From assembly GCA_029547045.1 (NCBI GenBank), contig JAKPQL010000021.1:1-46292 (forward strand): 46,292 nucleotides of DNA, in the 5' to 3' direction. Each line of letters opens with the position of its first letter. Position 1 is the stretch's first letter. Position numbers and translations under genes: made by a program. This document shows, in pieces, positions 35,718 to 44,499 of the stretch. The stretch is from Deltaproteobacteria bacterium. Its GTDB lineage: Bacteria; Desulfobacterota; Desulfomonilia; UBA1062. The notes under the pieces were generated by a model, which was not told where the DNA came from, did no database searches, and saw only the letters and a program-made list of their open reading frames with translations.

Positions 35718-37031
35718 ATGAAGCGACGCATTCTCTCCCTCATCGCAGCGGGCGTGCTCCTTGCGGGAACGGCGAACGCCATGTCCTACGAGGAGGAGCG
35801 CGTCATCGCCAGGGATTTCCTCGCCCTGCTGGATGCCAACAACCTCATCGTGTACGATGCCGAGATCACCCGGCCTGTGGAGATGATCACGGAGAGGCTC
35901 TCAGAGCACATCAAGAGCCCGGTGTACGACTTCAAGGTGCACGTGGTCAGGGACCGTTCCGTGAACGCCTTCACGACCCCGGACGGGCACATCTTCGTCA
36001 ATCTCGGCCTGCTGCTCTTCGTCCGGGACATGGACGAGGTCGCTGCCGTCATCAGCCACGAGATGGGACACGCCCAGCTCCGGCATATCCCGGAGAACTT
36101 CGATACCCAGAAGACACTCAATGCTGCCACCATCCTGGGGGTACTGGCGGGCACCCTGCTCTCCGCGAAGAACCCCGAGGCCGGGGCGGCCATGGTCTTC
36201 TCATCGCTGGGCGGAACCGAGAACATCCGTCTCGCCTATTCACGGCTCAACGAGTTCAGCGCCGACGAGTACGGAAAGAGTCTCCTCCAGGAAACCGCCA
36301 TCAACCCCTCGGCCATGCCGCGCTTTCTCATCAGGCTCAACACCTTCTCCAGCACGTCGGGCATCCCCGAGTACCTTCTCACCCACCCCTTCACCGAGAA
36401 CAGGGTGGTGAACATGCGCATGGACCCCGGGAGACCCGCCCCGGACGCTTCCTACTGGACGCTGTCGGCGTGCATTGCAGGCCTGATCCTGCCGGCGGGC
36501 GAGGCGGACATGCGTGCGGCCTCGATGCCAGAGCCCTACCGGACCCTGGCCATGGGCCTCTCCCGGACACGTTCCGGCAACCATGTCCAGGCCATTGCCC
36601 TGCTGGACAAGGTGGACATGGGTATTGCCCATGCCTACAGGGGGGTCAACCTGGCCGCGCTGGGGAGAAAGGATGAGGCCTATATCCTTCTGAAGGACCA
36701 CGCGACTTCGGCCCGGACCAGGACGGCCCTGGCCGAGATCCTTGCCGAGAAGGGCCTCGTCGACGAGGCCATCGCAACACTGCTGCCGTACCTGGGCCAG
36801 AACCCGCGGGGTGATTACACCATGGGAATCCTCTACGAGCGTGCCCAGAAGCCTGCATGGTCTCATGCCGCGTTTGCCCGGTACTTCTTCAAGACCGAGA
36901 ACTACAAGGCGAGCCTGCATCACATCGATGCGGCCCTGAAGGACAAGGGGGCCCTCCCGCAGGAGCAGACCGACGAACTGACCGCCATGAAGGACATGAT
37001 CGGGAAATCGCAGGCGGGCCGTCGACAGTGA
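35718..37031 (+). CDS. Periplasmic M48 metallopeptidase with TPR-like C-terminus (BepA-like)
   Basis: A 437-residue exported zinc protease. Signal peptide 1-21 (MKRRILSLIAAGVLLAGTANA); the peptidase domain holds H114-E115-MG-H118 (SHEMGHAQ) and the third zinc ligand in LNEFSADEYG (E179). Residues from about 270 form helical TPR-like repeats (HAYRGVNLAALGRKDEAYIL, ALAEILAEKGLVDEAIATLL). This two-part build matches E. coli BepA (YfgC), which helps or degrades outer membrane proteins during assembly. The role here is inferred from that. No strong ribosome binding site precedes the ATG. Confidence 0.92.
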   Translation: MKRRILSLIAAGVLLAGTANAMSYEEERVIARDFLALLDANNLIVYDAEITRPVEMITERLSEHIKSPVYDFKVHVVRDRSVNAFTTPDGHIFVNLGLLLFVRDMDEVAAVISHEMGHAQLRHIPENFDTQKTLNAATILGVLAGTLLSAKNPEAGAAMVFSSLGGTENIRLAYSRLNEFSADEYGKSLLQETAINPSAMPRFLIRLNTFSSTSGIPEYLLTHPFTENRVVNMRMDPGRPAPDASYWTLSACIAGLILPAGEADMRAASMPEPYRTLAMGLSRTRSGNHVQAIALLDKVDMGIAHAYRGVNLAALGRKDEAYILLKDHATSARTRTALAEILAEKGLVDEAIATLLPYLGQNPRGDYTMGILYERAQKPAWSHAAFARYFFKTENYKASLHHIDAALKDKGALPQEQTDELTAMKDMIGKSQAGRRQ

Positions 37032-38783
37032 TCACTGCTGGCGGAATATGGCGCGCACCTTGCTGATGTCGAAGACCTCGCCCTCGCCGGTATCCTCGCA
37101 GTAGGCCTCCATGAAGGGCATGCCGCTCCTGCGGAAGATGTACATGGGGCTGACCTTGCGTGCCTGGATCTCCCCGTAGCCCTGACGGGGGTAGAAGATG
37201 ATGAGGGTCCTGTTCTCGTGGAGCGCCTCCTCGAAGAGCATCTCCCGCCTCGGGCCGTACGGCAGCGGCATGACCATGCCGAAGGGGTAGACTCCCTCCT
37301 TTTGGGAGACACGGGGTGCTGTTCGCTGATGCCCTTTGAGCGGCAGGGGTTTTCCCCAGTCGATATCGCTCTCAGAGTCCCTGAGCCCCTCGGTGCACCT
37401 GATCATGACACCCTTCTTCTCCAGGAACGAGGCGATCTCCTCCTCGCACCGCTCGGGGATGCGGAAGATGCCGGGGAGGACCTCCTCGAGGCCCTTGGGC
37501 ACGGCCGCCTTCTCGCCGCTGAGCACGAGGAACGTCCCCTTGATGATATGGGCCTCCGTGTGAAGCCGGGCCCAGCCGGCGATGTTCACCCTGACATTCT
37601 CCGGGAGACTGTGCCGGGAGATCCTCTCGAGGAAGCCCATGATCCTCTCCACGCTCCACCCCTCCTGCAGGGCCCGGAACACGGATTCCCTGGTGAGGCG
37701 ATAGATGCTCATCATGTCGGCTTGGACGAGGTCGGCGACCTCGCCGACATTGAGCAGGTCCACGGTGTCGAAATCGAAAGGCACCAGGATCTCCATGGTG
37801 GGCTGGATGATGGCTTCCTCGGAATAGTGGTGGGTGGCCGCCTCGGTCCTGCCTGTCTTCAGCGCGCACCATGCGGCAGCCGAGAGACGGATCCACTGCC
37901 CTGAGGCATCCTGCTGAAGAACCCCCAGGTCGAGCCAGAGTTCCAGCAGGGACTCGATGGCGGACCGGGCGTTCTCCAGGGTTTCATCCCTGCTCGCGAC
38001 CCACAGGCTGAGCGACCGCGAGAGGAACTCCCTCTTCACCCCCTTGTCGGAGATGGTGGCGAACACCTGGAAATCGAGGCCGGGGAATGGCTTGCATGAC
38101 TGGCAGAACCGCCACAGTCCGTACCGCGCGTCCCCCTCCAGGGCAAGGCCGGCCACTGCCCGCTGCACCAGGGCGACCTGGCCGTTCTTCTCCCTGAGAC
38201 AGGAGAGCTCCGCGAGCTCCCAGTAGATCCTCCTCACGTCGAGGACCGCCGAGAGCTTCTGCTCGAGGTATTCCCACCCCTTCTTGAAGGGTTCGATGCC
38301 CGCCTTGCAGCGGATCCTTCCCACCAGGAGCGCGTTCGCCATGGTGATGTGGCCCCAGAGGCTCTGTCTCTTGGGCTCGAGCCATTCGATGTCCTCCACG
38401 GGCAGGGAATACTGTGCCTTGACGGCATCCATGAGAGACGCCAGCGAGGGCAGCAGGATCACCGGATCCCGCCCGGAAAGCCCGCCCTGGAAGACGAGCC
38501 CCCTCGTCCCAAGTTCCTCCAGGTCCGCCCTCAGCTCGTCCGGAGGGCACCCGTGGGTCCTGCCGAGGATGTCCCACCCCACCTGCTCGCCGAGCTCATG
38601 GAGATTCAGCAGGATGTCCCGCTGCTTGTCCGTCAGCCCGGCAAGCACCTTCTCGAGACGATCCGTGTCGGAGAGCCCCTCTGCCAGGGCCCGCTGGTCG
38701 GCCGGGTTCCCCAGGATCCTCTGGGAGATGACAGGGATCATGTAGGAGGGGATACTGGCAATGAGATCATGCGTTGATGTCAT
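37032..38783 (-). CDS. Helicase-associated protein with Helicase_C_3-type and WYL-like domains
   Basis: A 583-residue cytoplasmic protein encoded just after, and overlapping, the XPB-type helicase. The N-terminal third is helical (LAGLTDKQRDILLNLHELGEQV looks like a winged-helix start). Residues about 325-440 (EEAIIQPTMEILVPFDFD, YRLTRESVFRALQEGWS, SLPENVRVNIAGWARLH) match the helicase-associated Helicase_C_3 domain, known from proteins such as the mycobacterial neighbour of the XPB gene. The last 70 residues (RTLIIFYPRQGYGEIQARKVSP, FMEAYCEDTGEGEVFDISKVRAIF) look like a WYL-type ligand-binding fold. I start at ATG 38781-38783; TTG at 38786 is possible. No helicase or nuclease motifs are seen in it. 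Confidence 0.82.
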   Translation of the reverse strand: MTSTHDLIASIPSYMIPVISQRILGNPADQRALAEGLSDTDRLEKVLAGLTDKQRDILLNLHELGEQVGWDILGRTHGCPPDELRADLEELGTRGLVFQGGLSGRDPVILLPSLASLMDAVKAQYSLPVEDIEWLEPKRQSLWGHITMANALLVGRIRCKAGIEPFKKGWEYLEQKLSAVLDVRRIYWELAELSCLREKNGQVALVQRAVAGLALEGDARYGLWRFCQSCKPFPGLDFQVFATISDKGVKREFLSRSLSLWVASRDETLENARSAIESLLELWLDLGVLQQDASGQWIRLSAAAWCALKTGRTEAATHHYSEEAIIQPTMEILVPFDFDTVDLLNVGEVADLVQADMMSIYRLTRESVFRALQEGWSVERIMGFLERISRHSLPENVRVNIAGWARLHTEAHIIKGTFLVLSGEKAAVPKGLEEVLPGIFRIPERCEEEIASFLEKKGVMIRCTEGLRDSESDIDWGKPLPLKGHQRTAPRVSQKEGVYPFGMVMPLPYGPRREMLFEEALHENRTLIIFYPRQGYGEIQARKVSPMYIFRRSGMPFMEAYCEDTGEGEVFDISKVRAIFRQQ

Positions 38784-40449
38784 CAAGAGACCACTCCTCG
38801 ATACGGTACTTGTACCCCTGCTCGGCCAGGAACACCTGCCTCTTGTGGGCGAAGACCTCCTCGGAGGTCTCCGTGGTCACCAGGGTGTAGAAGGTGGAGA
38901 CGCGCTCCTTGGGCCGCAGGATCCTTCCCAGCCGCTGGGCCTCCTCCTGCCTGGATCCGAAGGTTCCGGACACCTGGATGGCCACCGATGCGTCGGGCAG
39001 GTCGATGGCGAAGTTCGCAACCTTGGAGACCACAAGGACCGGGATGTCGCCGTTCCTGAAGGATGCATAGAGCATGTCCCTGCGTGCGTTCGCCGTGGAC
39101 CCGGTGATCAGGGGGGCCTTCAGCGACGCGGAGATCCGCTTGAGCTGGCTCAGGTACTGCCCGATGACGAGTACGGGTTCGTCGGCGTGCTTTCTCAGGA
39201 GGTCCTTCAGCACACGGTCCTTGTTGACGTTCTCGGAGGCGATCCGGAACTGGGTCTTCTCCGGCGCGTGCACGTATTCGGGCCCCTTGTCCGGCGGCAG
39301 GGGGACCCGCACCTCGCAGCACACGGCCTCGGCGATGAAGCCCTTCTGCTCCAGCTCCTTCCAGGGCACATCGTAGCACTTGGGGCCCACCAGCGAGAAG
39401 GTGTCCTGTTCCAGCCCGTCCTCCCTGATGAGGGTGGCGGTGAGCCCGAGCCTCCTCTTGGCCTGCAGCTCCGTGGTGGCCCTGAACACCGGCGCGGGCA
39501 CCACGTGCACCTCGTCGTAGACGATGAGCCCCCAGTTCCTGGCCATCATGAGGTTCATATGCTCGAAGGGCCCGTCCTTGACCTTCCGGAAGGTGAGCAT
39601 CTGGTAGGTGGTCACGGTCACGGGCCTGATCTCCTTCTTCGCCCCCGTGTACTCGCCGATGTCGTCGCTCGTGAGCGTAGTCTTGTCCAGGAGTTCGCCC
39701 ATCCACTGGTGGACCGCCGAGACGTTGGTGCACAGGATGAGCGTGTGGGTCTTCGCCTTCGCCATGACCGCCATGCCCACGATGGTCTTGCCCGCCCCGC
39801 ACGGCAGCACGACGATCCCCTGCCCTCCCCGGGGACTCCCGCCCGCCCAGTAGTTGTCGGAGGCCTCGGCCTGGTAGGGTCTGAGGTCGAACCGCTGGCC
39901 GGACAGGGCCTGCTCACGCAGGGAGATGTCAAGGTCGTCGCCACGGTCGTAGCCGACCAGGTCGTGCACCGGGTACCCCATCTTGATGAGCATGTGCTTG
40001 AACCGCCCCCTGATGCCGGACGGGATGAGCAGGCTCAATCCCGAGGGCCGACCGGTGACGATACGCGCGATATCGGGCCTCGCCAGGAGCTGCTCCACGA
40101 GGAGGGGGGACCGAACCTCCACGCGCAGCGTCTCCCCGTCCTGCCGGAAGAGGCGCACCGCATCCCAGCGGTCGTAGGCCTGTGCAATGCGGCTCAGGAC
40201 CGTCTGGGGGATGTCGTAGCGGGCATAGCTGCGGAGGTGCTCCAGGACAACGTCCTGGGAGATTCCCATGGCCGCTGCATTCCACAGGGAAAGGGGGGTG
40301 ATCCGGTAGGTGTGCACGTACTCGGGGGACTTTATGAGCTCGGCAAAGGGCAGGATTGCATCCCTCGCCTCCTCGTAGACGCCCGAGAGCACCTCCAGCA
40401 GGATGCTCCCGTCACTCTGTATGATGAGCGGTTTGTCAGGCATGTGCAT
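38767..40449 (-). CDS. XPB/Ssl2-type DNA helicase (superfamily 2)
   Basis: A 560-residue ATP-dependent 3'-5' DNA helicase of the XPB type. After an N-terminal helicase-associated region (about 1-140) come Q-like motif RPYQAEA, Walker A PCGAGKT (216-222), DEVH (312-315), GLTATLIRED, which includes the RED motif (342-344) peculiar to XPB, and motif VI QRLGRILRP (505-513). In eukaryotes XPB opens DNA in repair and transcription; bacterial versions are patchy and their job is little known. The start may be ATG 40449 or ATG 40443; neither has a ribosome binding site. Confidence 0.93.
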   Translation of the reverse strand: MHMPDKPLIIQSDGSILLEVLSGVYEEARDAILPFAELIKSPEYVHTYRITPLSLWNAAAMGISQDVVLEHLRSYARYDIPQTVLSRIAQAYDRWDAVRLFRQDGETLRVEVRSPLLVEQLLARPDIARIVTGRPSGLSLLIPSGIRGRFKHMLIKMGYPVHDLVGYDRGDDLDISLREQALSGQRFDLRPYQAEASDNYWAGGSPRGGQGIVVLPCGAGKTIVGMAVMAKAKTHTLILCTNVSAVHQWMGELLDKTTLTSDDIGEYTGAKKEIRPVTVTTYQMLTFRKVKDGPFEHMNLMMARNWGLIVYDEVHVVPAPVFRATTELQAKRRLGLTATLIREDGLEQDTFSLVGPKCYDVPWKELEQKGFIAEAVCCEVRVPLPPDKGPEYVHAPEKTQFRIASENVNKDRVLKDLLRKHADEPVLVIGQYLSQLKRISASLKAPLITGSTANARRDMLYASFRNGDIPVLVVSKVANFAIDLPDASVAIQVSGTFGSRQEEAQRLGRILRPKERVSTFYTLVTTETSEEVFAHKRQVFLAEQGYKYRIEEWSLDDINA

Positions 40450-40702
40450 GGGAATTATGTACGATCACACAGCGTCCCTGAAAAGGCAAGGGGAGATTTC
40501 ACCCGATATCGCGGATCCCCTCACGTACCCGGGGCGTGCACGAACCTTCCGGGTAGGCGCCGCACACGGGTTTCATCCCGCCCCGCTCCTGCCGGACAAG
40601 GGCCGGATCGCTGACGGATACGGCATTTTTCTGTTGCCACCTCGGGGAAAATATCAGACAATGCGGTTTCATGCGGATCCAGCGCCACGACAGGGAGACA
40701 CG

Positions 40703-41926
40703 ATGAAATTCCAGGAGGACAATCCCGGCGGTATCACCAGGGCGGACATCGTCGTGGGGATACCCTCCTACAACGAGGCCGCAGGCATTGCAGGCCCTGC
40801 CGAGCAGGCCGCCATCGGGTTGAAGGAGTACTTCCCCGATATGACCTGCGTGCTCGTCAACTGCGACAACACCAGCTCGGACGGCACCTCACGGGCGTTC
40901 ATGGACGCACCCTCGCACGGGATACCCAAGATCGCCATCTACACTCCCAGGGGCATCCGTGGCAAGGGGAACAACCTGAAGAACCTGTTCAGAAAGGTGC
41001 TGGAGCTCGACGCCAAGGCCGCCGTGGTCATCGAGGGCAACCTCAAGAGCGTCACCCCCATGTGGATCAAGAATCTCGCAGGGCCGATCTTCAAGGACTT
41101 CGCCTTCGTGTCCCCCCTGTACGTCCGGCACAAGTACGATGGGACCATCACCAACAACATCGCGTACCCGCTCACCCGCTGCCTCTACGGCAGGAGGGTC
41201 CGGCAGCCCATCGGCGGCGACTGCGCCTTCTCCGGCACCATGGCCGGGGTGTTCCTGAAGAGCCCCCTGTGGGACGAGGACGTCGGCCAGTTCGGCATCG
41301 ACATCTGGATGAGCACCGTTGCCGTGAACGAGGGGCTGCCCATCTGCCAGGCGTTCCTGGGCAGGCCGAAGCTCAGCACCACAAAGCCCAGGGACCCAGC
41401 CCTGGACGTGGGGACCATGTTCCGCTACATGGTCATCACGCTGTTCAACCTCATGGAAGCCTTCGAACACAAGTGGATCACCACCAAGTGGAGCAAACCC
41501 ACGGCCATCTTCGGGTTCGACACGACCGACGTTGAGCAACCGCCGGACCTCAGGGTGACCAGGGACAGGCTCTACATGAAGTTCAGGGAGGGCTTCAACG
41601 CATACTGGGATCTCTACCGCACCCTGTTCTCCAGCGAGAACCTGCAGAAGGTCAGGGAGATCGCCTCCCTGGACATGGACCACTTCGAGATGCCCGTGCC
41701 CGTGTGGGCCCGCATCCTCTTCGACTGCGCGCTCTGCTACCACAGGAAGCTCATCGACCGCACCAGGCTCATCGAGGTGCTGGTCCCGCTGTTCTACGGC
41801 ATGACCCTGTCCTTCGTGAACAAGACCGAGGGCATGTCGAGCCAGCAGGCCGAGGAGTTCCTGGAGGACATGTGCCTCGTGTTCGAGCAGAGCAAGCCGT
41901 ACCTCACCTACCGGTGGTCCCAATAG
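40703..41926 (+). CDS. Glycosyltransferase, family 2-like (glucosyl/mannosylglycerate synthase-type fold)
   Basis: A 407-residue protein starting at ATG 40703 behind GGGAGA. The N-terminal GT-A fold is clear: VVGIPSYNEAAGI, LVNCDNTSSDGT, and a stretch GGDCAFSG after PLYVRHKYDGTITNNIAYPLTR. This resembles the enzymes that make glucosyl- or mannosylglycerate compatible solutes. At the spot where the metal-binding DxD should be, the sequence is E111-G-N113 (VVIEGNLKS). The rest (about 220-407) is helical and without a known domain to me. It heads a tight trio with a receiver protein and a PHP phosphoesterase. Sugar donor and acceptor are unknown. Confidence 0.8.
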   Translation: MKFQEDNPGGITRADIVVGIPSYNEAAGIAGPAEQAAIGLKEYFPDMTCVLVNCDNTSSDGTSRAFMDAPSHGIPKIAIYTPRGIRGKGNNLKNLFRKVLELDAKAAVVIEGNLKSVTPMWIKNLAGPIFKDFAFVSPLYVRHKYDGTITNNIAYPLTRCLYGRRVRQPIGGDCAFSGTMAGVFLKSPLWDEDVGQFGIDIWMSTVAVNEGLPICQAFLGRPKLSTTKPRDPALDVGTMFRYMVITLFNLMEAFEHKWITTKWSKPTAIFGFDTTDVEQPPDLRVTRDRLYMKFREGFNAYWDLYRTLFSSENLQKVREIASLDMDHFEMPVPVWARILFDCALCYHRKLIDRTRLIEVLVPLFYGMTLSFVNKTEGMSSQQAEEFLEDMCLVFEQSKPYLTYRWSQ

Positions 41927-41940
41927 GAAAGGAGAAGGCC

Positions 41941-42306
41941 ATGCCCAAGGTTCTCATCGTCGATGACGAGAAGCACATCAGGCTGTTGTACACCGAGGAG
42001 CTGCAGGAGGAGGGTTACGAGGTGGCGGTGGCCTCAGACGGCATCGGGATTCTGGAACGCATCGAGAACGAGCAGCCCGATGTGGTGGTCCTCGACATCA
42101 AGATGGTCTCCTCCAACGGCCTGGACGTCCTCCAGGAGATCCGCAACAGGTACTACAACCTCCCGGTCATCCTCTGCAGCGCCTATGGCAGCTACAAGGT
42201 GGACATCAAGTCCATCGCGGCGGACGCCTATGTGGTGAAATCATCCGACCTCACCGAGCTCAAGAAAAAGATCGCCCAGGTCCTGGAGACCACGGTCCCC
42301 GTGTAG
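41941..42306 (+). CDS. Stand-alone response regulator receiver domain
   Basis: A 121-residue single receiver domain starting at ATG 41941 behind AAGGAGAAGG. It has the acidic pair in VLIVDDEKH (DDE), the phosphorylated aspartate in VVVLDIKMVSSNG, a serine in LCSAYGSYK and the lysine in YVVKSSDL. There is no output domain. It lies 14 bases after the glycosyltransferase and eight bases before the PHP gene. A cognate kinase is not adjacent; the orphan kinase at 12918-13928 is a distant possibility only. Confidence 0.93.
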   Translation: MPKVLIVDDEKHIRLLYTEELQEEGYEVAVASDGIGILERIENEQPDVVVLDIKMVSSNGLDVLQEIRNRYYNLPVILCSAYGSYKVDIKSIAADAYVVKSSDLTELKKKIAQVLETTVPV

Positions 42307-42314
42307 AACCGCCG

Positions 42315-43157
42315 GTGAGCATCGTCGCCGACCTCCATACCCATTCCCACGCCTCCGACGGCAGCCTCAACCCCCGCGAACTCGTCGATCTCGCCTCGTC
42401 CAGGGGGCTCCAGGCACTGGCGCTCACCGACCACGACACCCTCTCCGGGGTTCCAGACGCCCTCAGGACATCCGTCGCCCTGAGTATCCGTGTCATCAGC
42501 GGCATAGAGATCAGCGCAGCACACGATCCCGGCACGCTCCATATCCTGGGGTATTTCCCCTCCCTCCCGCCTCGCTTGGAGGAGTCCCTGGATGGCCTCC
42601 AGCGTTCCCGCAGGGAGCGTATCCCCCGGATCGTCGGCAGGCTCCGGGACCTCGGCATGGAGCTCTGCCTGGAGGACGTCCTGCGGGAGGCCGGGTGCTC
42701 TCAGCCCGGAAGGCCCCACGTGGCGCGGGCAATGCTGAAGAGAGGTTTCGTGGGGAGCTTTGACGAGGCCTTCGACACGTACCTCCGCAGAGGCAGACCC
42801 GCATATGTGCCCAAGGAGCGGATGGAGTGGGGACAGGCCATAGCGCTGATCCGGGAGCACGGCGGCATGGCGGTCCTGGCCCACCCCTGCACGCTGGATC
42901 TCGACGGGCCCGAACTGCATTCCTTTGCCGAGCGGCTCAGGGACGCAGGCCTTGCCGGCATGGAGGTGTGGTATCCCGATCATGACCCCGGGATGGTCTC
43001 GCTCTACGCGGACATGGCAGCGGATCTCGGCCTCGTGCCCACCGGGGGGTCCGACTTCCACGGCATCGAGCCAGGCGGCTGCCTACCCGGCGATCACGGC
43101 GTGGACGCCCGGGGGTTCGATCTGTTCTGGGGGCGCCTCACCGGCGCCGTGCCCTGA
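42315..43157 (+). CDS. PHP-domain phosphoesterase (TrpH/YciV-like)
   Basis: A 280-residue metal-dependent phosphoesterase of the COG0613 type. Metal ligands are seen in ADLHTHSHASDGS (H8, H10), LTDHDT, GIEIS, HILGY, GRPHVAR, VLAHP and GGSDFHG. Relatives hydrolyse 3',5'-bisphosphorylated nucleotides or short RNAs (E. coli RNase AM). It starts at GTG 42315, without a strong ribosome binding site, right after the receiver gene, so it probably depends on coupling. Confidence 0.9.
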   Translation: MSIVADLHTHSHASDGSLNPRELVDLASSRGLQALALTDHDTLSGVPDALRTSVALSIRVISGIEISAAHDPGTLHILGYFPSLPPRLEESLDGLQRSRRERIPRIVGRLRDLGMELCLEDVLREAGCSQPGRPHVARAMLKRGFVGSFDEAFDTYLRRGRPAYVPKERMEWGQAIALIREHGGMAVLAHPCTLDLDGPELHSFAERLRDAGLAGMEVWYPDHDPGMVSLYADMAADLGLVPTGGSDFHGIEPGGCLPGDHGVDARGFDLFWGRLTGAVP

Positions 43158-43177
43158 TCCGGCGCCGGCCCCAGTTT
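43141..43177 (+). terminator. Hairpin at the end of the PHP gene, likely terminator
   Basis: CCGGCGCC (43141-43148) and GGCGCCGG (43161-43168) form a perfect 8-pair stem around a 12-base loop that contains the PHP stop codon. A short T run (43174-43177) follows after a few bases, so termination is plausible but not classical. Confidence 0.5.
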
Positions 43178-43181
43178 TCCC

Positions 43182-43211
43182 TTGACAGGACCCTGCCATG
43201 TGCTTCAGCAT
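43182..43211 (+). promoter_or_regulatory. Candidate cysK promoter
   Basis: A perfect -35 TTGACA (43182-43187) follows the PHP hairpin. With an 18-base spacer the -10 would be CAGCAT (43206-43211), a poor match, which suggests a weak or activated promoter. The cysK start is 78 bases further on. Confidence 0.4.
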
Positions 43212-43288
43212 GGTTTCCCGATGAAAGCGGGGGCCGGAGCGTCCGTGCAGGCCCCGCGGCACCACGACCGAGAGCAGGAGCGCACGAC

Positions 43289-44191
43289 ATGTTTTCCAAG
43301 AACGTCCTCGACCAGATCGGCAACACACCCATCGTATGTCTCAAGGAGGCGCTCGGCGCCAACATCTTCGCCAAGGCGGAGCACCTGAACCCGGGCGGCA
43401 GCATCAAGGACCGGGTTGCCCTGTTCATGCTTGAGGAGGCGAAGAAGGCGGGCCAGCTCAAGAACGGCGACATCATCGCCGAGCCCACCAGCGGCAACAC
43501 GGGCATCGGCATGGCACTGGTGGGGGGGGTCATGGGGCACCACGTGATCTGCGCCATGCCCGAGAACATGAGCGAGGAGCGCAAGAAGATCATCGCTGCG
43601 CTGGGCGCTGAGCTCATCCTGACACCCGCTGAACAGAGCCTCGAGGGAAGCATCAGGGTCATCCGCGACCTCCAGGCGAGCCGGCCCAACGTGTACGTGC
43701 CCCAGCAGTTCGAGAATCCCAACAACCCCCTGGCCCACGAGCTCACCACTGGCCCTGAGATCTGGACCCAGCTGCGGCACCACGTGGACATCTTCGTGTC
43801 CGGCATGGGCAGCGGGGGCACGCTGCAGGGCGTGGGCAGGTTCCTGAAGGCCCGCAACAGGCACACCAGGATCGTGGCCGTAGAGCCGAAGAACGTCTCG
43901 GCACTGCTGGGACACGAGCCGGGGCTCCACCGGATCGAGGGCATCGGCGACGGGTTCATCCCCCCTGTGCTTGACACCTCACTCATCGATGACGTCATCG
44001 AGGTGACCGACGAGGACGCCTTCGAAACGAGCCGGCTGCTGGCTCGCAGGGCCGGGCTGCTGGTGGGGACCTCCGCCGGCGCCAACGTCTGGGCATGCAT
44101 CCAGATGGCCCGAAAGCACGGACCGGACAAGATCATCTCCACCGTGCTGCCAGACCGGGCCGAGCGCTACTTCTCCACGAGCCTCATCTAG
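43289..44191 (+). CDS. cysK: Cysteine synthase (O-acetylserine sulfhydrylase)
   Basis: A 300-residue pyridoxal-phosphate enzyme that makes cysteine from O-acetylserine and sulfide. The cofactor lysine is K40 in PGGSIKDR; others are EPTSGNTGIGMA, VSGMGSGGTLQGVGRFLK, and GTSAGANVWA. The domain order is usual and the length is normal. It starts at ATG 43289 behind AGGAG. It cannot be decided from sequence alone whether it prefers O-acetylserine or another activated serine, so cysK is used in the broad sense. Confidence 0.94.
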   Translation: MFSKNVLDQIGNTPIVCLKEALGANIFAKAEHLNPGGSIKDRVALFMLEEAKKAGQLKNGDIIAEPTSGNTGIGMALVGGVMGHHVICAMPENMSEERKKIIAALGAELILTPAEQSLEGSIRVIRDLQASRPNVYVPQQFENPNNPLAHELTTGPEIWTQLRHHVDIFVSGMGSGGTLQGVGRFLKARNRHTRIVAVEPKNVSALLGHEPGLHRIEGIGDGFIPPVLDTSLIDDVIEVTDEDAFETSRLLARRAGLLVGTSAGANVWACIQMARKHGPDKIISTVLPDRAERYFSTSLI

Positions 44192-44499
44192 GAGGGGAAG
44201 GCATCTGCCCGAAAAACGGAACTTTTTTTCTCTCCTGCCAGGGAATGATCACCCTGTGGAATGTTTTCTATATTATATTCAATAAACTACGGAAAGACCG
44301 GCCTTGGCACCTGCGTTGCAATACATGAAGGCAGTATCAGTCCCCAGGCACCACGGCCTTATTCCTCCTCCTCCAAGGGTCTCCCATCGGGGGAGATCCT
44401 TGCGCACATCGAACAGGACTGGTGTCCGGACCGTATCCTGCAGCCGGAACCCCCAAAGTCACCCTATACATTCATGTCTTTCTTGGCTATGATCTGCCC
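44192..44499. other. Intergenic region upstream of the GT2 gene, 308 bases
   Basis: The first part has a run of seven Ts (44224-44230) after a very short CCG-CGG stem, possibly a weak cysK terminator, then a very AT-rich patch (44265-44290), then the sigma54 promoter described separately. AT-rich patches and upstream space are usual around activator-bound sigma54 promoters. No gene is seen. Confidence 0.5.
44305..44320 (+). promoter_or_regulatory. Sigma54 (RpoN) promoter upstream of the GT2 gene
   Basis: TGGCACCTGCGTTGCA matches the sigma54 consensus TGGCACG-N4-TTGCA at all but one of its twelve defined positions, with GG and GC ten bases apart. Transcription should start near 44331, giving a leader of about 170 bases before the GT2 gene. 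Confidence 0.75.

Noticed and set aside
43141-43168. Riboswitch upstream of cysK
   Set aside because: The strong stem overlaps the PHP stop codon and is better read as a terminator; the rest of the short leader shows no known riboswitch pattern.
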